From: Mesorhizobium sp. CA8 | GTDB lineage: Bacteria > Pseudomonadota > Alphaproteobacteria > Rhizobiales > Rhizobiaceae | Assembly: GCF_020164955.1 (NCBI RefSeq) | Contig: NZ_JAIUHG010000004.1 | Coordinates: 214,435-278,434 of the forward strand | DNA length: 64,000 nucleotides | Direction of reading: 5' to 3' | Part shown: positions 1-7,646 of the stretch, piece by piece | Layout: each line of letters starts with the position of its first letter | Numbering within the stretch: the first letter of the stretch is position 1 | Program-made: the position numbers and the translations under genes | The notes under the pieces: generated by a model | What the model was told of the DNA's origin: nothing | Seen by the model: the letters and a program-made list of their open reading frames with translations, nothing else | Databases searched by the model: none

Positions 1-11
1 GAGGAACCATA

Positions 12-1598
12 ATGTCTAACGAACTCGACTATCTCAGCCGGCGAGTCGCGGCCGGAAAACTTAGCCGTCGCGACTTTCTCGGTCGCGCCGCCGCGCTCGG
101 CGTAACCGCTACCTTTGCCAACTCCCTGCTCTCCAGCGCCGTGCGCGCTGCCGGCCCGGTCAAGGGCGGCACGCTGAAGGCCGGTCTGGTCGGCGGTGAA
201 TCCACCAACAGTCTCGATCCGGCCCTGTTCATGACCCAGGTGCCTTTTGCCTTCGGCAAAATGTGGGGCGAATTGATCGTGGAGCTCTCGCCCGACGGCA
301 AGCTGGAGAACCGCATCGCCGAGGAGATCGGCTCTTCGGACGACGCCAAGGTCTGGACGCTGAAAATCCGCGACGGCATCGAATTCCACAACGGCAAGAC
401 AGTTACCGCAGAAGACGTCGCTGCCACGCTTGAGCGTCATTCGGACGAGAAGTCCAAGTCCGGCGCGCTGGGCTACATGAAGGGCATTGACACCATCAAG
501 GTCAACGGCAAGGAAGTCGTGCTGACGCTGAAGGAGCCCAACGCCGACCTCCCCTACCTCCTCAGCGACTATCACCTGATCGTGCAGCCGAACGGCGGCA
601 AGGACAAGGCCGATGCGGGCATCGGCGCCGGTCCGTACAAGGTCAAGGTCAATGAGCCCGGCGTGCGCCATGGCGGCGAACGCTTCGCCAATTACTGGCA
701 GGGCGACAAGATGGGCCACGCCGACCAGATCGAAATTATCGTCATCAACGATGCAACGGCGCGCACGGCCGCCCTGCAGGGCGGCCAGGTCAACATGATC
801 AACCGCGTCGAGCCGAAGATCGTCGATCTGATCAAGCGCGTGCCTGGCGTTACCATCCGCAACCACTCCGGTCCGGGCCACTACGTGTTCATCATGCATT
901 GCAACACGGCACCCTTCGACAACAACGATCTCAGGATGGCGTTGAAGCTGGCGATCGACCGCGAGGAGATGTTGAAAAAAGTGCTGCGCGGCTACGGCTC
1001 GCTCGGCAACGATTTCCCGATCAATGCCTCGTACCCGCTATTCACCGAGATCGAGCAGCGCAAGTACGATCCGGACAAGGCCAAATTCCACTACAAGAAG
1101 TCCGGCCATGACGGCGCCGTGCTGCTCAGGACCTCGGATGTCGCCTTCCCCGGCGCTGTCGATGCATCCCAGCTTTTCCAGCAGAGCGCCGCCAAAGCCG
1201 GCATCAAGATCGAGCTCAAGCGAGAGCCCGGCGACGGCTATTGGAACGAAGTCTGGAACAAGCAGCCCTTCTGCGCCTCCTATTGGGGCGGCCGGTCTAC
1301 ACAGGACCAGATGTACTCGACCGCCTATCTGTCGACCGCCGACTGGAACGACACGCGTTTCAAGCGCCCGGACTTCGACAAGATGGTGCTGGCCGCGCGC
1401 GCCGAGCTCGACGAGGCCAAGCGCAAGGCGATGTACCACGACATGGCCGTCATGGTGCGCGACGAAGGCGGCCTGATCCTGCCGATGTTCAATCAGTTCA
1501 TCGACGCGACAGGCCCCAAGGTGGCGGGCTGGGTGGAGGATCCGCATCAGGAGCTTTGCAACGGCTACGCGCTGGCGAAGTGCTGGCTCGAAGCCTGA
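12..1598 (+). CDS. ABC transporter substrate-binding protein, family 5 (peptide/nickel type), Tat-exported
   Basis: Periplasmic solute-binding protein of a DppA/OppA-like importer. A twin-arginine signal (SRRDFLG near residue 18, hydrophobic stretch to about residue 47) indicates folded export by Tat. The body has the family 5 pattern: an N-terminal VWTLKIRDGIEFHNGK block, then TAEDVAATLERH. The length of 528 aa is normal for the family. GAGG lies just before the ATG. It is followed closely by two permeases and a fused ATPase, so it supplies the specificity of that importer. The substrate cannot be read from sequence; the C-terminus (GWV..GYALAKCWLEA) recurs in the remnant after the ATPase gene. 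The start of the operon is probably outside the window. Confidence 0.9.
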   Translation: MSNELDYLSRRVAAGKLSRRDFLGRAAALGVTATFANSLLSSAVRAAGPVKGGTLKAGLVGGESTNSLDPALFMTQVPFAFGKMWGELIVELSPDGKLENRIAEEIGSSDDAKVWTLKIRDGIEFHNGKTVTAEDVAATLERHSDEKSKSGALGYMKGIDTIKVNGKEVVLTLKEPNADLPYLLSDYHLIVQPNGGKDKADAGIGAGPYKVKVNEPGVRHGGERFANYWQGDKMGHADQIEIIVINDATARTAALQGGQVNMINRVEPKIVDLIKRVPGVTIRNHSGPGHYVFIMHCNTAPFDNNDLRMALKLAIDREEMLKKVLRGYGSLGNDFPINASYPLFTEIEQRKYDPDKAKFHYKKSGHDGAVLLRTSDVAFPGAVDASQLFQQSAAKAGIKIELKREPGDGYWNEVWNKQPFCASYWGGRSTQDQMYSTAYLSTADWNDTRFKRPDFDKMVLAARAELDEAKRKAMYHDMAVMVRDEGGLILPMFNQFIDATGPKVAGWVEDPHQELCNGYALAKCWLEA

Positions 1599-1614
1599 GC
1601 ACGGCCTTGCGGAG

Positions 1615-2574
1615 ATGTCCTCACCCATCGTGAAACTGGTGGCCCAGCGCATTGCGCTGGGCATCCTCCTTCTGCTGGCCGTTTCGGTCCTGATCTTCGC
1701 CGGCACGCAGATTCTGCCCGGCGACGTCGCGCAAGCCATCCTTGGACAATCGGCGACCCCGGAGTCGCTGGCCAATCTGCGCGAGCAGCTCGGGCTCAAT
1801 CAGCCTGCCTATATCCGTTACTTCCACTGGCTGGGCGGCGTGCTGACCGGCGATCTCGGCACCGCCATGTCGAGCGGCCAGGACATCGCGACATCGATCA
1901 AGGAACGGCTGTGGAACACGCTGTTCCTGGCCTTCTGGGCGGCCATCGTGGCTATCCCGCTGGCGATCACGCTTGGGCTGATCGCGGTGCGTTACCGCAA
2001 TGGCTGGGTCGACAAGCTGATCTCTGGCGTGGCGCTTGCCTCGACCTCCTTCCCGGAGTTCTTCATCGGCTATCTGCTCGTCTTCTACTTCGCGGTCCAG
2101 CACCAGTGGTTCCCGGCCATCTCGACCGTCTATGACGGAATGTCTTTGGGTGAGCGCCTGCAGGCCATCGCGCTGCCTGCGGCAGCGCTGACTCTGGTGG
2201 TGCTCGCCCACATGATGCGCATGACGCGCGCGGCGATCCTCAATGTCATGCAGTCGGCCTATGTCGAGACGGCGGAACTCAAGGGGCTGTCGGCCGCTGC
2301 CGTTATCCGCAAGCATGCCTTCCCGAACGCGATCGCGCCGATCATCAACGTCGTCATGCTCAACCTTGCCTATCTGGTGGTCGGCGTCGTCGTGGTCGAG
2401 GTGATCTTTGTCTATCCAGGCATGGGGCAATATCTGGTCGACCACGTCACCAAGCGCGACGTGCCGGTCGTGCAGGCGGTCGGCCTGATCTTCGCCGCTG
2501 TCTATATCACCCTCAACATCGTCGCGGACATTGCGGCGATCGTCGCCAATCCGCGACTCAGGCATCCGAGGTAG
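1615..2574 (+). CDS. ABC transporter permease, DppB type
   Basis: Inner-membrane permease of the peptide/nickel class. It has an N-terminal membrane segment (LGILLLLAVSVLIFAGTQ) followed by the DppB-family periplasmic motif LPGDVAQAILG, and near residue 220 the cytoplasmic EAA-like loop (ETAELKGLSAAAVIRKHAFPN) that docks on the ATPase. At 319 aa it has the usual length. It starts 16 bases after the binding-protein stop and is followed by the DppC-type partner 12 bases later, so the three are one transcript. Confidence 0.92.
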   Translation: MSSPIVKLVAQRIALGILLLLAVSVLIFAGTQILPGDVAQAILGQSATPESLANLREQLGLNQPAYIRYFHWLGGVLTGDLGTAMSSGQDIATSIKERLWNTLFLAFWAAIVAIPLAITLGLIAVRYRNGWVDKLISGVALASTSFPEFFIGYLLVFYFAVQHQWFPAISTVYDGMSLGERLQAIALPAAALTLVVLAHMMRMTRAAILNVMQSAYVETAELKGLSAAAVIRKHAFPNAIAPIINVVMLNLAYLVVGVVVVEVIFVYPGMGQYLVDHVTKRDVPVVQAVGLIFAAVYITLNIVADIAAIVANPRLRHPR

Positions 2575-2586
2575 GGGGCGGCCGAT

Positions 2587-3411
2587 ATGCTCGATATCAG
2601 ACGCATCCCCCTGCCGTCGCTGGCCGGCCTGGTGCTGACCGCGCTGTTCGTGCTGGCGGCAATATTCGCGCCCTTGATCGCGCCGCACGGCAACGCCGAG
2701 ATCGTCGGCGATGTGTGGGAGCCGATGTCGGCCGCGCACTGGCTGGGCACCGACAATCTCGGCCGCGATCTGTTGTCGCGCATGATCTACGGCGCCCGCA
2801 TCACGCTGTTCATCGCGGTGCTGGCGACGGCACTGTCCTTCTCGCTCGGCGCCATTCTCGGCTTTTCGGCGGCGGTATTCGGCGGCTGGTACGACACGAT
2901 CCTGTCGCGGCTCGTCGACCTCCTCATGTCGATTCCGACGCTGATCATGGGCCTCGTCGTGCTTTCGGTGCTGCCGTCGAACCTGGTGACGCTGATCCTG
3001 GTCATGGGCATCCTCGATTCGACCCGCGTCTATCGACTGTCGCGCGCGGTCGCCGTCGATATCAACGTCATGGACTATGTCGAGGCGGCGAAGCTGCGTG
3101 GCGAAGGCAGCGGCTGGATCATCTTCCGCGAGATCCTGCCCAATGCGCTGTCGCCGCTGGTCTCGGAACTCGGACTGCGCTTCATTTATGCCGTGCTGTT
3201 CCTGTCGACACTGTCCTTCCTCGGCCTCGGCGTGCAGCCGCCGGATGCCGACTGGGGCGGCATGGTCAAGGAGAATAAGGACGGCATCGTGTTCGGGATT
3301 CCGGCGGCGCTCATCCCGGCGGCGGCGATCGCGGCACTTGCGATCTCGGTCAATCTCGTCGCCGACTGGGTGCTCAATCGCACGACAAGCCTGAAGGGAG
3401 GACGCGGCTGA
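2587..3411 (+). CDS. ABC transporter permease, DppC type
   Basis: Second inner-membrane permease. The DppC-family hallmark HWLGTDNLGRDLLSRMIYGAR is present near residues 50-70, and the EAA loop (YVEAAKLRGEGSGWIIFREILPN) is near residue 165. Its 274 aa is usual for the family. Its stop overlaps the start of the ATPase gene as TGATG, which suggests translational coupling. It should form the heterodimeric channel with the upstream DppB-type subunit. Confidence 0.92.
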   Translation: MLDIRRIPLPSLAGLVLTALFVLAAIFAPLIAPHGNAEIVGDVWEPMSAAHWLGTDNLGRDLLSRMIYGARITLFIAVLATALSFSLGAILGFSAAVFGGWYDTILSRLVDLLMSIPTLIMGLVVLSVLPSNLVTLILVMGILDSTRVYRLSRAVAVDINVMDYVEAAKLRGEGSGWIIFREILPNALSPLVSELGLRFIYAVLFLSTLSFLGLGVQPPDADWGGMVKENKDGIVFGIPAALIPAAAIAALAISVNLVADWVLNRTTSLKGGRG

Positions 3412-5066
3412 TGGTTGACGGCAAAGCAAAGTCCGGTCCTCTCCTCGACATCCGCAACCTGCGCATCGAAGCGACGGTCTATCCGCCGGGTGAAGCACCG
3501 AGGACCATTACGCTTGTCCACGACGTCTCGCTGACGCTGGAAAAGGGGAAGGTGCTTGGGCTGATCGGCGAGTCCGGCGCCGGCAAGTCGACCATCGGCC
3601 TGTCGTCGATGGGCTATGGCCGCGGCGGCGTTCGGATTACCGGCGGCGAGGTCATCCTCAACGGCCGCGACATACTGAAAGGCGGCAAGGAAGGCCTGCG
3701 CAAGCTGCGCGGCCGCGAAGTCTGTTATGTCGCCCAGTCGGCTGCGGCGGCCTTCAATCCGGCGCACCGGCTGATGGACCAGGTGGTGGAGGCTACGCTC
3801 CTGCACGGCACCGCGACCCGCGCCGAGGCCGAGAAACGCGCCGTCGCCCTGTTCAGGAAGCTCAGCCTGCCCAATCCCGAAACGATCGGCCAACGCTTCC
3901 CGCACCAGGTGTCGGGCGGCCAGCTGCAGCGTGTGATGACGGCGATGGCGCTGTGCTCGGAGCCGGACCTGATCGTCTTCGACGAGCCGACGACGGCCCT
4001 CGACGTGACGACGCAGATCGACGTGCTGTCAGCGATCAAGGATGCCATCCGCGACACGCATGTCGCGGCCCTTTACATCACCCACGACCTGGCCGTCGTG
4101 GCGCAGGTGTCCGACGAAATCATGGTGCTGCGTCACGGCCGGCTGGTCGAATGGGGCGGCACCCGCCAGATCATCAAGGAGCCGCGCCAGGAATACACCA
4201 ACGCCCTGGTCTCGGTGCATGAGATCGAACACCAGGAACAGCAGCCGGGCACGGCGCCGATGCTGTCGGTGAAGAACGTGACGGCCGCCTATGGCGGCGG
4301 CCACGTCAAGGTGCTGAAGAACGTTTCGGTCGACATCTTTCCGGGCCAGACGCTGGCCGTGGTCGGCGAGAGCGGTTCCGGCAAATCGACGCTGGCGCGC
4401 GCCATCACCGGTCTCTTGCCGCCCGAGCAAGGTAGCGTCGTCTTCGACGGCCGCACGCTTGCCAACAGGCTCGCCGACCGGCCGAAGGAGGACCTTCGCC
4501 AGCTGCAGATGATCTACCAGATGGCCGACGTGGCGATGAATCCGCGCCAGACGGTGGGCACCATCATCGGCCGGCCGCTGGAGTTCTATTTCGGCATGAG
4601 GGGACGCGAACGCGACAAGCGCGTCGCCGAGCTGCTTGACGAGATCGAGATGGGCAAGGGCTTCATCGATCGCTATCCGGCCGAGCTTTCCGGTGGCCAG
4701 AAGCAGCGCGTCTGCATCGCCCGCTCGCTCGCCGCCAAGCCGAAGCTGATCATCTGCGACGAGGTGACCTCGGCGCTCGATCCGCTGGTCGCCCACGGCA
4801 TCCTCAAGCTCTTGCTCAACTTGCAGCAGATCGAGAAGGTGGCCTACCTCTTCATCACCCACGACCTCGCGACAGTGAAGTCGATCGCCGATTCGATCGC
4901 GGTGATGTATCGCGGCGAGGTGGTGCGCTACGGCTCCAAGAGCAAGGTTCTGACGCCGCCCTTCGACGCTTACACCGACCTTCTGTTGTCCTCCGTTCCC
5001 GAAATGGAGATCGGCTGGCTGGAGAAGGCCATCAAGGGACGGCGCATGGAAAGCGCTGGAAACTGA
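3411..5066 (+). CDS. Fused double ATP-binding protein of peptide-type ABC importer (DppD-DppF)
   Basis: One 551-aa chain carries both nucleotide-binding domains that in Escherichia coli are separate DppD and DppF. Domain 1 has Walker A GESGAGKST near residue 53, signature VSGGQLQRV and Walker B LIVFDEPTTALD. Domain 2 has Walker A GESGSGKST near residue 319, signature LSGGQKQRV and LIICDEVTSALD. Both have the switch histidine (THD). The oligopeptide-type C-terminal tail after the second domain is short. Such fusions are common in rhizobia. It starts inside the stop of the permease gene and completes the importer. Confidence 0.93.
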   Translation: MVDGKAKSGPLLDIRNLRIEATVYPPGEAPRTITLVHDVSLTLEKGKVLGLIGESGAGKSTIGLSSMGYGRGGVRITGGEVILNGRDILKGGKEGLRKLRGREVCYVAQSAAAAFNPAHRLMDQVVEATLLHGTATRAEAEKRAVALFRKLSLPNPETIGQRFPHQVSGGQLQRVMTAMALCSEPDLIVFDEPTTALDVTTQIDVLSAIKDAIRDTHVAALYITHDLAVVAQVSDEIMVLRHGRLVEWGGTRQIIKEPRQEYTNALVSVHEIEHQEQQPGTAPMLSVKNVTAAYGGGHVKVLKNVSVDIFPGQTLAVVGESGSGKSTLARAITGLLPPEQGSVVFDGRTLANRLADRPKEDLRQLQMIYQMADVAMNPRQTVGTIIGRPLEFYFGMRGRERDKRVAELLDEIEMGKGFIDRYPAELSGGQKQRVCIARSLAAKPKLIICDEVTSALDPLVAHGILKLLLNLQQIEKVAYLFITHDLATVKSIADSIAVMYRGEVVRYGSKSKVLTPPFDAYTDLLLSSVPEMEIGWLEKAIKGRRMESAGN

Positions 5067-5111
5067 CTGAATTCCCGCAGAACTGTTAAGCGGCTTTCCG
5101 CACGGAGGAGC

Positions 5112-5210
5112 GTCGCCGCTAACACCAAGAAGGTGGGTGGCTGGGTGAAGAACCCCAATGGCGAGATGACGGACGGCTACGCGCTCTGCGAGTGCTGGCT
5201 GAACGCCTGA
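5112..5210 (+). pseudogene. C-terminal remnant of a second family 5 substrate-binding protein
   Basis: Thirty-two codons plus a stop encode KKVGGWVKNPNGEMTDGY followed by ALCECWLNA. This lines up with the C-terminus of the binding protein at the start of the window (PKVAGWVEDPHQELCNGY, ALAKCWLEA). There is no start codon or upstream body. The fragment is in the same frame as the ATPase gene but after its stop, with about 45 unrelated bases between. The simplest reading is that a duplicated binding-protein gene once stood here and was deleted except for its 3' end. Confidence 0.75.
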
Positions 5211-5291
5211 TATCAGGCTATCCAAAGCAGCGCCGGGTGTCCGCGCGATGCACGGCGCTTCCGTTTCGAAAAACAACCACAGGGACGTCCC

Positions 5292-6131
5292 GTGCCGCTC
5301 AAATCCAAACTGCTGCTCATCATCCTCGACGGCGTGCCCTACCGGAACTGGCGCCGCCTGATGGGCAATCTGGAGGGCTGGGCGCAGTCGGGCGAGGCGC
5401 AGGTGTGGAAGATGCGCTCCGTGCTGCCGTCGACGTCCGCCTGCTGCTACGCCTCGATTCACACCGGTGTCACGCCTCAGGTGCACGGCATTCTTACCAA
5501 CGAGAACCGCTTTCGCGTCACGCAGCCGGACATTTTTTCGGAAGTGAGCAAGGCCGGCGGCAAGACGGGCGCCGTGACCCATTCCTACTGGTCGGAATTC
5601 TTCCGTTCGTATCCGTTCGACCTTATCGAGGACATGGAGTTCGACGAGCCGGGCGGGCCGATCACGCATGGCCGCTTCCACACCATGACCGGCTACAATC
5701 TCAAGAACCAGATGACGCCAAGCGACGTCGACCTGTTCGCGACGCTGACGATGCTGAACAAACGCCATGGCATCGATTACGGCATCCTGCACACCTGCAC
5801 GCTGGACTCGATGGGCCATCGCTTCGGCCATGACTGCCACGAGATGGATCATGCCTGCTACGCGATGGACGGCATGCTCGCCGCCTTCCTGCCGCAATGG
5901 CGCCAAGCCGGCTATGAAGTGATCGTGACGGCCGACCATGGCCAGACCGATCGTGGCCACCATGGCGGCCATGACGATGAGATGCAGGATTTCGCGCTCT
6001 ATTATTTCGGACCCGCGAAGGGGCCTGAGGCCGACACGCTGCTCGACCAGCTGCAGCTCGCACCGACAGTGCTGAGCCGGCTTGGGGTGACGATACCGGA
6101 GACGATGGGGGCCAAGGCGTTTTTGGGGTGA
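5292..6131 (+). CDS. Alkaline-phosphatase-superfamily phosphodiesterase/nucleotide pyrophosphatase-like protein
   Basis: Metal-dependent phosphohydrolase of the type I phosphodiesterase/NPP fold, 279 aa. LLLIILDGVPY at residues 7-17 supplies the first metal-binding Asp (D13). LPSTSACCYASIHTG near residues 45-58 contains the presumptive Thr/Ser nucleophile. TADHGQTDRGHHGGH near residue 216 gives the remaining Asp/His ligands. No signal peptide is visible, so it is probably cytoplasmic. The GTG start is supported by AGGGA seven bases upstream. It follows the peptide-type importer and may act on an imported phosphoester, but the substrate is unknown. Confidence 0.8.
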   Translation: MPLKSKLLLIILDGVPYRNWRRLMGNLEGWAQSGEAQVWKMRSVLPSTSACCYASIHTGVTPQVHGILTNENRFRVTQPDIFSEVSKAGGKTGAVTHSYWSEFFRSYPFDLIEDMEFDEPGGPITHGRFHTMTGYNLKNQMTPSDVDLFATLTMLNKRHGIDYGILHTCTLDSMGHRFGHDCHEMDHACYAMDGMLAAFLPQWRQAGYEVIVTADHGQTDRGHHGGHDDEMQDFALYYFGPAKGPEADTLLDQLQLAPTVLSRLGVTIPETMGAKAFLG

Positions 6132-6143
6132 GGCGCGGCCTTG

Positions 6144-6292
6144 CCTTCTCCCCTTGTTGTGGGAGAAGGTGTCGCCGAAGGCGACGGATGAGGGGGCTCC
6201 AGGGAAAGCCGACGTCTCACTCCGCTGGAACACCCCTCATCGTCTCGGCGCTATCGCGCCGATCCACCTTCTCCCACAACAAGGGGAGAAGG
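6144..6292. repeat. Long imperfect intergenic palindrome (rhizobial family A)
   Basis: The left arm beginning CCTTCTCCCCTTGTTGTGGG returns as its inverse ending at 6292, with an inner arm rich in GGCGACGGATGAGG/CCCTCATCGTC. The whole element would fold into one long hairpin. It lies between the phosphodiesterase and sigma-factor genes. A truncated copy of the same outer arm appears at 63923. Elements of this type are dispersed in Mesorhizobium genomes. Confidence 0.85.
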
Positions 6293-6417
6293 AGAAACCC
6301 TGCCCTCTGGCAACACTCACTTTCTTCAGTTAGCCTCCAAGAAATCCTTGGCGGAGGGTGAACCTTTTTGGACCGATCAGCGACAGAGCTTCGAGGAGCC
6401 AGGCGGCTCGACCGGCC

Positions 6418-6984
6418 ATGAATGCGACGACGGAAACCGATCGCGCGCTCGTCGACCGGGTCGCGAAGGGCGACCGGGCTGCCGTTCGGCTCCTGTTCAT
6501 GCGTCACCACGCGCGGATCTACCGCTTCGTGGCGCGCCAGACGGGATCGGAAATGATGGCCGACGATATCGCGAACGAGGTTTTTCTCGAACTGTGGAAA
6601 CAGGCGCCCGGCTTCGAGGGCCGCTCCGAAGTCTCGACATGGCTGCTCGGCATCGCCCGCTTCAAGGCGCTCTCCATGCTGCGCAAGAGGAAGGAAGACT
6701 GGATCGACGACGACGATGCGGCCCAGGTTCCCGACGGCGCCGACACGCCCGAAGTCGTCACCATGAAGGAAGACAAAGCCGCAGCCTTGCGCCGCTTCGT
6801 CGATGCCTTGGCCGAGGAACACCGCACGGTGATCGACCTTGCCTATTACCACGGTCAGTCGGTGAGCGAGATCGGCGAGGTGCTCGGCATTCCGGTCGCC
6901 ACCGTCAAGACCAGGATGTTCTACGCCCGCAAGAAACTCGGCGAAGCCCTCAAGGCCGCCGGTTACGACAGGGGTTGGCCATGA
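6418..6984 (+). CDS. ECF-type RNA polymerase sigma factor
   Basis: Alternative sigma factor of 188 aa. Region 2 is seen in DDIANEVFLELWKQ and STWLLGIARFKALSMLRK (recognition and melting of the -10 element). Region 4 is seen in EEHRTVIDLAYYHGQSVSEIGEVLGIPVATVKTRM (helix-turn-helix for the -35). An upstream in-frame GTG at 6358 is possible, but its GGAG is too close, and the family normally begins near TDRALVDRV, so the ATG at 6418 is preferred. The stop overlaps the anti-sigma start as ATGA, which is the standard arrangement for coupled expression with its inhibitor. Confidence 0.92.
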   Translation: MNATTETDRALVDRVAKGDRAAVRLLFMRHHARIYRFVARQTGSEMMADDIANEVFLELWKQAPGFEGRSEVSTWLLGIARFKALSMLRKRKEDWIDDDDAAQVPDGADTPEVVTMKEDKAAALRRFVDALAEEHRTVIDLAYYHGQSVSEIGEVLGIPVATVKTRMFYARKKLGEALKAAGYDRGWP

Positions 6985-7646
6985 GCGCCGCTGAAAAGAT
7001 GTCGCGCCGCGACGCGATGGAGACGCTGCTGCCGTTCTATCTGAACGGCTCGCTGGAAGGCGCCGAGCTGGAGGTCGTCGAGGAATGGCTGGCCACCGAT
7101 CCAGCGGCGCTTGCCGCCCTTGGCGAGGCCGAGGCCGAGTTCTCCGGCACCGCCGCCGCCAATGAAGCGATCCGCCCGCCCGCCGATGCGCTCAGCCGTT
7201 TTACCAGGGCGCTCGACGCCGAGGCCGGGCCGGTGCGCGCGCCCGGCCAATCCTGGCTGGCAAAAGTCTTCGGCCGGGTGACGGCAATGCCTGCCGGCGT
7301 CGCCTGGGCGGCTGCCGCGGCGCTGCTTGCGCTGGTCATCGTGCAGTCCTTCGAACAGCCGGGCGGCAAGGGCAACGACTTCGAAGTCGCCGGCGCCCAG
7401 GACGATCTGGCGAAGCTGCCTTTCGCGCTGGTGAAGTTCAAGCCGGATGCGAAGATGGCCGATATCGCCGCCTTCCTCGGCCAGAACGGGTTGAAGATCG
7501 CCGGCGGCCCGACCGCCGACGGCGTGTTCCACCTGACGATCCCCGCCAGCACGGCGGCCGATTACGACAAGCTTGTCGGCCTTATTGCCGCCCAGCCTTT
7601 CGCGGAGGCTGTGGTGCAGGGAAGGAAACCGGCCGATGGCGGCTAA
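6981..7646 (+). CDS. Membrane anti-sigma factor with prodomain-like periplasmic region
   Basis: 221-aa single-pass protein that probably holds the upstream ECF sigma factor inactive. The N-terminus (METLLPFYLNGSLEGAE) resembles anti-sigma domains but has no CxxC zinc motif. One membrane helix lies near residues 106-124. The periplasmic part, about residues 145-215, reads FALVKFKPDAKMADIAAF then GLKIAGGPTADGVFHLTI. That beta-alpha-beta layout resembles inhibitor I9/fervidolysin-type protease prodomains. It overlaps the sigma gene by 4 bases and the protease gene by 11 bases, so the three are co-translated. The anti-sigma role is well supported by position; the prodomain resemblance is inference. 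Confidence 0.82.
   Translation: MSAAEKMSRRDAMETLLPFYLNGSLEGAELEVVEEWLATDPAALAALGEAEAEFSGTAAANEAIRPPADALSRFTRALDAEAGPVRAPGQSWLAKVFGRVTAMPAGVAWAAAAALLALVIVQSFEQPGGKGNDFEVAGAQDDLAKLPFALVKFKPDAKMADIAAFLGQNGLKIAGGPTADGVFHLTIPASTAADYDKLVGLIAAQPFAEAVVQGRKPADGG

Noticed and set aside
1621..3498. 625-codon minus-strand frame across the two permease genes
   Set aside because: Composition dominated by Arg, Asp and His, no recognisable domain, fully opposite clear permease genes.
4029..6233. 734-codon minus-strand frame across the ATPase and phosphodiesterase genes
   Set aside because: Spans two unrelated plus-strand genes with perfect motifs; no start signal or domain.
6358..6417. GTG start 20 codons upstream for the sigma factor
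   Set aside because: The GGAG is only one base from the GTG, and the added residues are not typical of ECF factors; kept as an alternative only.
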